64,000 nt of DNA from the NCBI GenBank assembly GCA_963730995.1, contig CAVSUB010000005.1, positions 1 through 64,000 of the forward strand, given 5' to 3'. The stretch comes from CAVSUB01 sp963730995. Its GTDB lineage: Bacteria; Acidobacteriota; Vicinamibacteria; Vicinamibacterales; 2-12-FULL-66-21. Shown here piece after piece: positions 1-7,344 of this stretch (position 1 is the stretch's first letter; each line of letters begins with the position of its first letter). The position numbers and the translations under genes are program-made. The notes below the pieces were generated by a model. The model worked only from the letters and a program-made list of their open reading frames with translations. It made no database searches and was not told the origin of the DNA.

Positions 1-2
1 CG

Positions 3-428
3 ATGTCATGGGAGGAATTCGCAGTGACCCTCGCGGTTCGCGCTGTGAAGCTTGCGGCAGGCGTGCCGTCCAGCGGGAACTCGTTGCCATTGAACGCCGA
101 AGCTCGCGTGACGCGGGCAGCCCGAACGATCGATCGCGACCCTGGCACGGCGCTGCGACTTGGACAATTGGCGCGACAGGCGAATCTCAGCCCGTACCAT
201 TTCCTCCGCACCTTCAGGCGTCTGACAGGCATCACGCCCCATCAGTACGTGTTGCGCGCCCGCCTGCGCGAAGCGGCCTCGCGGCTGGCAACCGGGACGG
301 AAAAGGTGCTCGACGTCGCGCTCGACTGCGGTTTCGGCGACGTATCGAACTTCAACCGGGCGTTCCGCTGTGAATTCGGAGTGAGCCCTCGGGCATTCCG
401 GGCATCTACCGGTGTCCTGAAACAGTAG
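3..428 (+). CDS. AraC-family transcriptional regulator, C-terminal part (cut by left edge)
   Basis: The 141 visible residues carry the two helix-turn-helix units of the AraC/XylS DNA-binding domain. The first is at about residues 48-80 (LGQLARQANLSPYHFLRTF) and the second at about 97-130 (VLDVALDCGFGDVSNFNRAF), ending in the family-typical FGVSP. AraC proteins bind promoter DNA with this domain and sense a ligand or partner through an N-terminal domain. That N-terminal part is not visible, so the true start probably lies left of the window and the ATG at 3 is only the first one available. Function and target are unknown. The TAG stop falls inside the hairpin repeat described next. Confidence 0.85.
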   Translation: MSWEEFAVTLAVRAVKLAAGVPSSGNSLPLNAEARVTRAARTIDRDPGTALRLGQLARQANLSPYHFLRTFRRLTGITPHQYVLRARLREAASRLATGTEKVLDVALDCGFGDVSNFNRAFRCEFGVSPRAFRASTGVLKQ

Positions 429-471
429 CAGCCGCTCCGTTGTCGCGACTGCGAAATCGGGGCCGAACCAA
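425..471. repeat. dispersed hairpin repeat, copy 1
   Basis: About 47 bases match a second copy at 30914-30960 at roughly 85 percent by eye, with a few substitutions and two small indels. It can form a stem of GCAGCCG with CGACTGC (one mismatch) around an 11-base loop. It begins at the stop codon of the AraC gene, as the second copy begins just after a histidine kinase stop. Possibly a 3'-end processing or termination element, or a REP-like sequence. Confidence 0.45.
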
Positions 472-506
472 GGGACGACACGCAACGAATCAGCAGATGC
501 AGGCCA

Positions 507-1316
507 CTACAGGTCGCGCCGGTTGAACCGCCAGTAGGCGACCACGGTCAGGACGGCGGCGGCCGCCAGGACCACGCCGACATTCGTCAGGTCAATCGGA
601 TCACCCGCCACGATCGGCAGCGCCGGATAGTAGTGAAAGGGAGAGAGCCACGCGACGGTCCTCGCCGGCGCCCAGCCGATCGCCAGCACCTCGATCAGGT
701 ACAGCGCCACCGCGCCGAGGGTGACGGACGCGAACGCTGCGCTCCAGCGCCGCGCACCAGCCGCCACCGCCAGCCCCAGCGCGCCGAAGCACCAGCCGAT
801 CGACACCAGGTGCACCAGCAGCAGACCGACAATCCGTGGGCTGGGCCAGTCTGATGCGGGCGACGCGAACGTGTGCAGTCCGATCCAGGTCCCGAAGGCC
901 ATCGAGAGTGCCTCCGCGAAGGTCACCGCCGTGAAGAGGATCAGCGAGCGCGTCATCAGCCGGTGTCGGGGGATCGACCTCGCCAGCACCAGATCGACAC
1001 GCCCGGATTCCACGTCGTAGGCAGGCTCGCTCGCCATGTAGATCGCGAGTATCGACACCATGATCGCGATCACCGGATGGAAATAGCCGAACGTCACGGT
1101 GCCCTTGAACGACGCGAGGAGCATTGCACGGCCGCCCATACCGCGCTGCAGGAACGCCGGGATCAGCTCTGCCATCCGCTCGAAGGACCGTGTCGACTCG
1201 ATCGACGCCGCCTGGGCGACGATGATCAGCTGAAAGAGGGCCAGCAACACGAGGCACGGCACCAGCACGTAGAGGGACTGGACGGCCGATCGACGGACGA
1301 GCGCCGCGACGATCAC
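507..1316 (-). CDS. ABC-2 type transporter permease
   Basis: A 269-residue integral membrane protein with about six hydrophobic segments: roughly residues 14-36, 80-95, 125-145, 163-190, 195-212 and 243-262. The layout fits an ABC-2 (NatB/drug-export type) permease that would form the channel for the ATPase encoded just upstream. GTG start at 1316, three bases after the ATPase stop, so the two are almost certainly co-translated. Last gene of the sigma / anti-sigma / ATPase / permease operon. The cargo cannot be read from sequence; export of a peptide, lipid or antibiotic is usual for the family. Confidence 0.8.
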   Translation of the reverse strand: MIVAALVRRSAVQSLYVLVPCLVLLALFQLIIVAQAASIESTRSFERMAELIPAFLQRGMGGRAMLLASFKGTVTFGYFHPVIAIMVSILAIYMASEPAYDVESGRVDLVLARSIPRHRLMTRSLILFTAVTFAEALSMAFGTWIGLHTFASPASDWPSPRIVGLLLVHLVSIGWCFGALGLAVAAGARRWSAAFASVTLGAVALYLIEVLAIGWAPARTVAWLSPFHYYPALPIVAGDPIDLTNVGVVLAAAAVLTVVAYWRFNRRDL

Positions 1317-1319
1317 GCT

Positions 1320-2228
1320 TCAGCTCTCACGTGAGGCGTAGAACTGGACGATGTAGTCTTCGAGTCTGAAGGGCTCTTCGTGCACGTCGTGGATGGGATA
1401 TGCCGCCAGCGCCTGCAGCAGCGGCCCGAGCGGCCCGCGCACTTCGAACACAAAAGCGGTCGACGTGCTCGAACGGACCGTGACGCCAGGGACTGAGGGA
1501 AGCTCGACGGGCACCGGGCCGGTGAACTCAACCTTCACATGCCTTGGGGCCTTGCGTTTCAACTCCTCGACGGTCCCGACCGTCACCATGTGTCCACCGC
1601 GGACGACGCCGATGCGATCGCACGTGCTCTCGACCTCGGCGAGGACGTGCGAGGACAAGAACACCGTCGTGTCTCCCTGGCGCTTCAGGTCCGCCAGCGT
1701 CTCTGCGAACGCCTGAATCATCAGCGGATCCAGGCCAGCGGTCGGTTCGTCCAGGATGATGACCGGCGCGCGCCCCATCAGCGCCTGGACGATCCCGATC
1801 TTGCGCTTCATCCCATGCGACTGGTCACGGAGGCGGCGCTGGAGATCGACGCCGCTCACGTCGAACCGCTCGAGCAGGTATCGGAGATGACCGTCCGCGA
1901 CAGGACGGCCGTCGAGCGCGCGCAGGTAGTCGAGATAGCCCGCCGCACTCAAGTCAGGGTAGATCGGCAGCTCTCCCGGGAGATAACCGACCAGCTTGCG
2001 CGCCGCGAGGCTCGAGCTGTGGCAATCGACTCCCAGGATTGCGGCCGTTCCCCGCGCCGGTCGCACGAGATCCAGCAGCAGCCGGATCGTGGTGGTCTTT
2101 CCTGCGCCGTTCGCGCCGAGAAAGCCGTACGTCTCTCCGCGCTCGACCTGGAAGGAGAGATCCTCGATCGCGACGACAGGTCCGTAGTACTTCGTGAGAC
2201 CGTCGGCGCGGATGGCCGAGGAGATCAC
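1320..2228 (-). CDS. ABC transporter ATP-binding protein
   Basis: A 302-residue ATPase that powers the adjacent permease. Walker A GANGAGKTTT is at residues 38-47. The signature region at about 136-142 reads QSHGMKR in place of the usual LSGGQ-type motif; SxGMKR variants are common in NatA/CcmA-like exporters. Walker B with catalytic Glu, IILDEPTAGLD, is at about 157-167. The frame stays open further upstream without homology, so I chose the GTG at 2228: it gives a normal N-terminus (ISSAIRADGLTKYYG) and overlaps the anti-sigma stop by 4 bp (GTGA), implying translational coupling. Confidence 0.88.
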   Translation of the reverse strand: MISSAIRADGLTKYYGPVVAIEDLSFQVERGETYGFLGANGAGKTTTIRLLLDLVRPARGTAAILGVDCHSSSLAARKLVGYLPGELPIYPDLSAAGYLDYLRALDGRPVADGHLRYLLERFDVSGVDLQRRLRDQSHGMKRKIGIVQALMGRAPVIILDEPTAGLDPLMIQAFAETLADLKRQGDTTVFLSSHVLAEVESTCDRIGVVRGGHMVTVGTVEELKRKAPRHVKVEFTGPVPVELPSVPGVTVRSSTSTAFVFEVRGPLGPLLQALAAYPIHDVHEEPFRLEDYIVQFYASRES

Positions 2229-3325
2229 CGAACGCCTTTCGCGCGCGCCAGCTCGCGGAGCGCGGCGAAGACAACGTCCGTCGCGGGGCTCGCCGTGCCG
2301 TCTCCGGTGATGACGATCTCGCCCGGCTCCGAGGGTACCGTAAACACTTCCGGCTGCACGGATCCAACGATCGACCGGGTGAGCAACCGATACGACATGC
2401 TGTAGGGCTGCTCGAGGAACGTGCCTCGCGCAGAGAACTCCATGATCCGGAAGTCCTTGGCGTCGATGAGCACCTCCGCCCGATTGAGATCCCACATGGC
2501 GCCGGTCTGCGCGGTCCTCACCTCGGGAACTTCGATTCGGTACAACGGTCCATCGGGGCTGTCGACCGTCTGCATCACTTGCTGCCCGCTTGCCTGCATC
2601 ATCGCGACGGTGGCCTGCATGTGCAGGCGCTCGATCTCCGGAAGCGACGGGACCTCGCCGTCCGGCACGGCGAATTCGAAGCGATAGCGCTGATCGTCGA
2701 CGCGGATCAACGAGACCCGTTGGCGTCTGGACGGATCCTGCGCGATCGACGTGAGGAGGCGGCCGTCAGGCGCGAAGCTCGAATAGCGGAAGTGCCCCGG
2801 CGAATCGTGATCGATGACCTGAGACACATGGTACGTGCCATTGCTGTTGTCCGGCATCATCTCGCGGGGCACTCCGTCGAGGACGAGCTCGTACTCGAGG
2901 AGCTCGACTCCCGCGCTGGCTGTTTGCGCCAGCCGATTCGCCGATTTCGCCAGAATCTCGGCAGCCGAGACCGTCGCGGGTCCCTTGACCATTGGCACGA
3001 CAAAGAACACGACCACGAGCGTCGCCACTGCGACCGCGGCGCCGCTCCACGCAGCGCGGCCCCAGCGGCTGCTGGGCGCGGCCGTCTCGCGCAGCCGCGT
3101 CGCGCCGCGCGGCGATGAGGACACGACCGCCTGTTCGACTCGCCGCTGCAGCGTGGAGGCCACCGGCGCTGGAATGTCCAGCGCCAGCAGAGCGGTGCCG
3201 ATCACCATCCGCCGCTTCTCGAGCCGCTCCGCGCATCCCGCGCAGGATGCCGCATGCGCACGAACATCATCGGCGGCCTCGTTATCCACGAGGGCCTGAA
3301 CCTGGGCATCATCGAGACACTTCAT
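2225..3325 (-). CDS. anti-sigma factor with zinc-finger head and RseB/LolA-like periplasmic domain
   Basis: 366 residues. The N-terminus has a zf-HC2-type motif His24-x3-Cys28-x2-Cys31, with Cys3 a possible fourth ligand; this fold holds ECF sigma factors inactive. One membrane helix spans about residues 93-113. The outer part (about 120-366) looks like the convex beta-sheet fold of LolA/LolB/MucB proteins that sample lipids or lipoproteins; this assignment is by pattern only. It overlaps the sigma gene by 17 bp and the ABC ATPase gene by 4 bp. The likely role is to sense envelope stress outside the membrane and release the sigma factor, which would then drive this operon. Confidence 0.8.
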   Translation of the reverse strand: MKCLDDAQVQALVDNEAADDVRAHAASCAGCAERLEKRRMVIGTALLALDIPAPVASTLQRRVEQAVVSSSPRGATRLRETAAPSSRWGRAAWSGAAVAVATLVVVFFVVPMVKGPATVSAAEILAKSANRLAQTASAGVELLEYELVLDGVPREMMPDNSNGTYHVSQVIDHDSPGHFRYSSFAPDGRLLTSIAQDPSRRQRVSLIRVDDQRYRFEFAVPDGEVPSLPEIERLHMQATVAMMQASGQQVMQTVDSPDGPLYRIEVPEVRTAQTGAMWDLNRAEVLIDAKDFRIMEFSARGTFLEQPYSMSYRLLTRSIVGSVQPEVFTVPSEPGEIVITGDGTASPATDVVFAALRELARAKGVR

Positions 3326-3848
3326 GACGATCTCCTGTTACGTGCGGAAGAGGGGCGACGGCCACGGATGCCCGCTCCCAGCGGTCCACGGCGCGAGCCA
3401 GCAGGCGGCCGACGGACGACTGGCGTATCAGGGCGGCGGTCGAGATCTCCCGATAGGACAGTCCCTGCGCTCTGAGCGTGAGCAGAAGCCGATCGCGAGG
3501 CGCGAGTTGCCGCAGGGCATCGCGCGCTGCCCTGAGCCGGCCATCCTCGTCCCGCAGCGGTGCGGGTTCCACGGATGGCTCGTTCGCCGGAGTCCACGGC
3601 AGCCACCGGAGCCGGCGGCGCATACGGTCCCGGCAGGCATTCGCCGCGACCGTGAACAGCCAGCCGCGGAGGTTCGCTGTGTCGCCCGCGGCTTCGAGAT
3701 GCGTCAGGAGTTTCAAGAACGTCTCCTGGACCACATCCTCCGCGTCGTCGCGATGCCGCCCGAGGAGCAACGCGAATCGGTAGATCGCGGCCCCGTGCTC
3801 TCGGAACAAGTCGACTACCGCGATTCGCGGATCGTCCGGGTTCGCCAT
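3309..3848 (-). CDS. RNA polymerase ECF-type sigma factor
   Basis: A 179-residue sigma-70 family factor with region 2 at about residues 15-85 (FREHGAAIYRFALLL, DDAEDVVQETFLKLL) and region 4 at about 115-165 (LAPRDRLLLTLRAQGLSYREI). Size and the absence of regions 1 and 3 are typical of ECF factors. ATG start at 3848. The gene leads the operon and overlaps its cognate anti-sigma by 17 bp, so the two are made in fixed ratio. The tail GDRHEVSR overlaps the anti-sigma start. Autoregulation is usual for such pairs, but I did not identify its promoter motif in 3849-3899. Confidence 0.9.
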   Translation of the reverse strand: MANPDDPRIAVVDLFREHGAAIYRFALLLGRHRDDAEDVVQETFLKLLTHLEAAGDTANLRGWLFTVAANACRDRMRRRLRWLPWTPANEPSVEPAPLRDEDGRLRAARDALRQLAPRDRLLLTLRAQGLSYREISTAALIRQSSVGRLLARAVDRWERASVAVAPLPHVTGDRHEVSR

Positions 3849-3899
3849 TCGTGTAGCCAGAGGTATAACGCGCGAGGTCCGGGTTTGTGACCCGAGTGC

Positions 3900-3921
3900 G
3901 GCGGGGCTTGAAAGCCCCGCC
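3900..3921. repeat. REP-like palindrome 1
   Basis: GGCGGGGCTT-GA-AAGCCCCGCC, ten-base arms. It faces a second, longer palindrome at 3937-3972 with related GC-rich arms but the opposite TGAA/TTCA core, so the two form a BIME-like head-to-head pair between the ECF sigma gene and the NtrX-like gene. Such elements usually cap transcripts or protect 3' ends. Confidence 0.6.
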
Positions 3922-3936
3922 CTACAACCACGCCGT

Positions 3937-3972
3937 GCTGTAGCGCGGGGTCTTCAGACCCCGCGCTACAGC
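3937..3972 (-). terminator. long perfect palindrome covering the end of the NtrX-like gene
   Basis: Sixteen-base perfect arms (GCTGTAGCGCGGGGTC and its complement) around a TTCA tetraloop. There is no T-run, so it is either a REP-type element or a strong RNA 3' hairpin and not a classic intrinsic terminator. The TAG stop codon of the minus-strand response regulator (3966-3968) lies inside the right arm. Confidence 0.6.
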
Positions 3973-5315
3973 AACCGTTTGAGGCCGAGGGCGCGGATCC
4001 GCTTGTGGAGGGCCGTGCGCTCGGTTTCGAGCAGCCGCGCCGCAGCCGATACGTTCCAGCTGGTCTGGTCCAGCGCCTGCCGGATCCGCTCGCGCTCGGC
4101 GGAGTCGCGCACTTCCTGGAGCCCCGTCGCCGCGCGCGGCGCCTGGCCGGACCTGACTTCCAACGGGATCGCATCGGCGGTGATCCGATCTCCGGGCGTG
4201 AGGATCGCCATCCGCTCAACGACGTTCCTGAGCTCGCGGATGTTGCCGGGCCAGGTATAGCGCTCGAGTCCCTCGACGGCGTCCGGATCGATCGTCCGCG
4301 GCCGGAAGTTGTTCCGCGCGCAGAATTCGGAGAGGAAATACGGCACGAGCTCGACGATGTCCTGCATGCGCTCGCGCAACGCGGGCACGGCGATCGGCAC
4401 GACGTTGAGACGGTAGTACAGATCCTCCCGGAACCGGCCGTCCGAGACGAGCTCGTTGAGCCGCCGGTTCGTTGCCGAGACGACGCGACTGGCCACCTTG
4501 ATCGTCTGCTCGCCGCCCACGCGCTGGAGCTCGCCGTCCTGCAGGACCCGTAGCAGCTTGGCCTGCGACGCCTCATGCAGATCGCCGACTTCGTCGAGAA
4601 AGATAGTGCCGCCGTCTGCCAGCTCGAACTTGCCGCGCCTGAGCGCCGCGGCGCCGGTGAAGGCCCCCTTCTCATGGCCGAACAGCTCGCTCTCGATCAG
4701 CTCGGTCGGAATCGCGGCGCAATTCACCTTCACGAACGGACCGGCGGCAAACGGGCTTTCGCGATGGATGTGGGCAGCGAGCAGCTCCTTGCCGGTCCCC
4801 GACTCTCCCGACAACAGGACGCTGACGTCGGATCGCGCCACCTGGGTCGCTTGTTGCACGGCCTGCCGGAACACGGGCGACGATCCAATCATCCTTGGTG
4901 CATCCCCGACCAGCTCGCGGAAACGCTGGTTCTCGCACTGAAGGTCCGACCACTCGAGCGCGTTCTTGACGACCAACAGGACGCGGTCGCGCGCGAGCGG
5001 CTTCTCGAGGAACTCGAACGCGCCCATCTTCGTCGCCTGGACGGCGTCGGCAACCGTGCCGTGCCCGGAGATCATCACGGCAGCCGACCGCTCGTCCCAC
5101 TGCCGCACGGACCGCAACAGGTCGATGCCGCTGCCATCGGGCAGCCGCACGTCGAGCAGGTAGACGTCGGCGGCCGCGCGGCTTCGTTCCTTTGCGAAGG
5201 CCGTCGCCGACTCGAACACGGTGACCCGATAGCCCTCCCCCTCGAGGATCAACCGGAGCGACCTGCCGATGTTCGCCTCGTCGTCGACGATGACGATGTG
5301 CCGCTTGCGTGTCAT
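3966..5315 (-). CDS. sigma-54-dependent response regulator, NtrX/NtrC type
   Basis: 449 residues in three domains. The receiver (1-120) has phospho-acceptor Asp55 in LLDVRLPDG and acidic pair Asp11/Asp12. The AAA+ domain has Walker A GESGTGKE near 167 and the sigma-54 contact loop GAFTGA near 217. The C-terminal Fis-type helix-turn-helix is at about 420-446 (NVSAAARLLETERTALHKRI). It would hydrolyse ATP to open sigma-54 promoters once phosphorylated by the kinase encoded just upstream, whose stop overlaps this start by 4 bp. Last gene of the barrel / DUF4390 / kinase / regulator operon. The NtrX assignment rests on the NtrY-like partner; targets are unknown. Confidence 0.9.
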   Translation of the reverse strand: MTRKRHIVIVDDEANIGRSLRLILEGEGYRVTVFESATAFAKERSRAAADVYLLDVRLPDGSGIDLLRSVRQWDERSAAVMISGHGTVADAVQATKMGAFEFLEKPLARDRVLLVVKNALEWSDLQCENQRFRELVGDAPRMIGSSPVFRQAVQQATQVARSDVSVLLSGESGTGKELLAAHIHRESPFAAGPFVKVNCAAIPTELIESELFGHEKGAFTGAAALRRGKFELADGGTIFLDEVGDLHEASQAKLLRVLQDGELQRVGGEQTIKVASRVVSATNRRLNELVSDGRFREDLYYRLNVVPIAVPALRERMQDIVELVPYFLSEFCARNNFRPRTIDPDAVEGLERYTWPGNIRELRNVVERMAILTPGDRITADAIPLEVRSGQAPRAATGLQEVRDSAERERIRQALDQTSWNVSAAARLLETERTALHKRIRALGLKRLL

Positions 5316-6736
5316 GACGGCAGCGTGACCCTGAACGCGGCGCCACCCAGCTCACCGGGGATCACCGTGACGTCGCCGTCGGACAGCAGGGCGTTCTTCT
5401 TCGCGATCGAGAGACCGAGCCCCATCCCGTGCTTCTTGAAGGTAATCGTCGGCTCGAACAACGTGTTGGAGACGTCCTCACTCAGACCTGGCCCGGAGTC
5501 ATGCACATCGATCACTGCGCGTTCTCCCCCTCCTCGGGTCAGCACGAGGACCGCGCCGCCCGGACCGGCCGCCTCCGCCGCATTCTGCAGGAGATTGGTC
5601 AGGATCCCGTTGACCAGGTCCGGCGACGCGTGCACGCGCGGGCGGTCGTCGTCGAGCCGGAGCCGATACGTCACGCCCGGGTGCGCCGGACGCAGGAGCG
5701 CCACACGGTCGCTGACCACGGCGTTGATGTCGAGCTCCTCGGGACGCACCAGAGGCTCGGTCGCGAACTCGGAGAAAGCCCTGACGCGGCGCTCGAGCGA
5801 CTCGATTTCGCTGACCACGATCTGGACCGCCTGGTCCATGAACGCGCGGGCTTCGATATCCTCGGGGGCCGGCTGCCGCGCCTGCATCTCCTCGACCATC
5901 AGCCGGATCGGCGTCAGCGAGTTCTTCAGCTCGTGCGCGGTCTTTCGCGCCAGCGACTGCCAGCTCGCCATTCGCGTCAGGTGCACCAGCCGTTCGCGGC
6001 TCTCCTCGAGTTGATCCGCCATGTCATTGAACGCGTGAACGGCGCGCGCCACTTCGTCCCGCGGGGGAATGCCCGGCCGCTGACCCGTCTCCAGCCGCCG
6101 CGACCAGTCGCCCCCGGCAAAATCAGTGAGCGCTGCGGTGAGCTGCTGGATCGGCCGGCTGACGCGGTGCGCGATGAACACCAGCGGCAGCAGCGAGAGC
6201 GCCCATGCCGCACCGAGGAGCAGGAGCAGCGTCAGCGTGAATCCGCGGCGCAGATCCCTCGTATCGATGGAGTCGACGAGCTGACGGGTCTGTCGAAGCT
6301 GGGTGGACAGCTGTTCCATGCTGACGCCTCCCAGATCACGGCTGTAGACCTCGACTTCCGGCGCGCCGTTCGGTCTGTCGACCCGCCGCATGTAGTCCAC
6401 ACGCTCGCCGCCAGCGCCGGAGACGCCGAAGCGCTCGGGCTCACCGCTCTCCCAGAACGATCGGACCGGCTCGGGCCACCGCGACGTGTCCGCTGCCGGG
6501 TAGGTCGTCGGGTGCGCCCGCCCGGTGAGGGCGTCCTCCTTCAGAGTGGCGCGTTCGCGCTGGTAGAACTGCTTCGCGGTGTTCTCGAGCGTCCGGGACA
6601 GGCGATCGAGCTCGCCCGTCGTCGAATAGCGAAGGCTGCGATCGAGGAGCGTCGTCGTGATCCAGACAGTGGCGCCCAGCGGCAGCAGGGTCGAGGCGAG
6701 GAACGCGGCGATCAGCCGGGTGCGCAGACGGGTCAT
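5312..6736 (-). CDS. sensor histidine kinase, NtrY-like
   Basis: 474 residues. Membrane helices at about 8-29 and 166-188 enclose an extracytoplasmic sensor of about 135 residues. Then come a HAMP linker (about 189-243), the H-box with His268 in KTAHELKNSLTPI, the N-box (LLQNAAEA), and G-boxes (DSGPGLS, GMGLGLSIA). The KNSLTPI H-box is characteristic of the NtrY/NtrB side of the family. It overlaps the regulator by ATGA (5312-5315) and the upstream DUF4390-like gene by 4 bp (6733-6736). Classic NtrY has four N-terminal helices; this one has two, so the input may differ. Confidence 0.9.
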   Translation of the reverse strand: MTRLRTRLIAAFLASTLLPLGATVWITTTLLDRSLRYSTTGELDRLSRTLENTAKQFYQRERATLKEDALTGRAHPTTYPAADTSRWPEPVRSFWESGEPERFGVSGAGGERVDYMRRVDRPNGAPEVEVYSRDLGGVSMEQLSTQLRQTRQLVDSIDTRDLRRGFTLTLLLLLGAAWALSLLPLVFIAHRVSRPIQQLTAALTDFAGGDWSRRLETGQRPGIPPRDEVARAVHAFNDMADQLEESRERLVHLTRMASWQSLARKTAHELKNSLTPIRLMVEEMQARQPAPEDIEARAFMDQAVQIVVSEIESLERRVRAFSEFATEPLVRPEELDINAVVSDRVALLRPAHPGVTYRLRLDDDRPRVHASPDLVNGILTNLLQNAAEAAGPGGAVLVLTRGGGERAVIDVHDSGPGLSEDVSNTLFEPTITFKKHGMGLGLSIAKKNALLSDGDVTVIPGELGGAAFRVTLPS

Positions 6737-7344
6737 CGAATCGACGGCGGCGGCGGCGTGCCGCGCGGCGGCAGCCTGAACGGACCGGCCTCCAGGGCAT
6801 GCATGGACGACTCGGTCTTGCGGCGGCGGCTGAAGGCGTCGATCAGGGACTGCAGGGTGTAACCGGAGTCGGAGGGATCCTGAGCCGCGTCAACATCCAG
6901 AAGGCGGTACTCGAGCCGAATCCAGAACGGCAGATCGCCTCCCAGCGCGCCGAGCGCGCTCACGGGAACGGCCAGCTGCTCGACGCACCAGGCCTCGGCG
7001 GCGGCAGCCATCAGGTGCGAGACCGACCGGGAACGCGCATCGACGGCGGTCACAGCGAATCGTTCCTCCCAGAGATCGTAGCTCAATGCGAAGATCCGCC
7101 GGGTCGTGGCCGCGGCCGACTTCCCCGGCGCGGACAGCACCGCTGCCACGAGCTCGACTCGCACCGAGCGGCCGTCTTTCAATCGCGCCAGCGACTCTCC
7201 TTTCAGAAAGCTGAAGCCGGGCGCGTGGATCCGCAGCGCGTCGCCGACGGTGTCGACGGTGACCGTTTGCGCCGACACGCGGATCGGCGCCGACGCCACC
7301 AGCGCCAGCAACACGGCGGCGGCGTGCCGGGCGGATGCTACCAC
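6733..7344 (-). CDS. exported protein, probably DUF4390 family
   Basis: 203 residues from the GTG at 7344. I chose that start because it gives a clean signal peptide (ASARHAAAVLLALVASAPIRVSA-Q, written from residue 3) and overlaps the stop of the barrel gene by 7 bp; codons upstream in this frame lie antisense-like inside that gene. The mature part has an even beta-rich pattern (FALSYDLWEERFAV, FWIRLEYRLLD). A short exported protein next to an NtrY kinase is the usual setting of DUF4390. A likely role is in the envelope, perhaps as a sensor accessory; function is not established. The C-terminal tail is proline-rich. Confidence 0.6.
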   Translation of the reverse strand: MVASARHAAAVLLALVASAPIRVSAQTVTVDTVGDALRIHAPGFSFLKGESLARLKDGRSVRVELVAAVLSAPGKSAAATTRRIFALSYDLWEERFAVTAVDARSRSVSHLMAAAAEAWCVEQLAVPVSALGALGGDLPFWIRLEYRLLDVDAAQDPSDSGYTLQSLIDAFSRRRKTESSMHALEAGPFRLPPRGTPPPPSIR

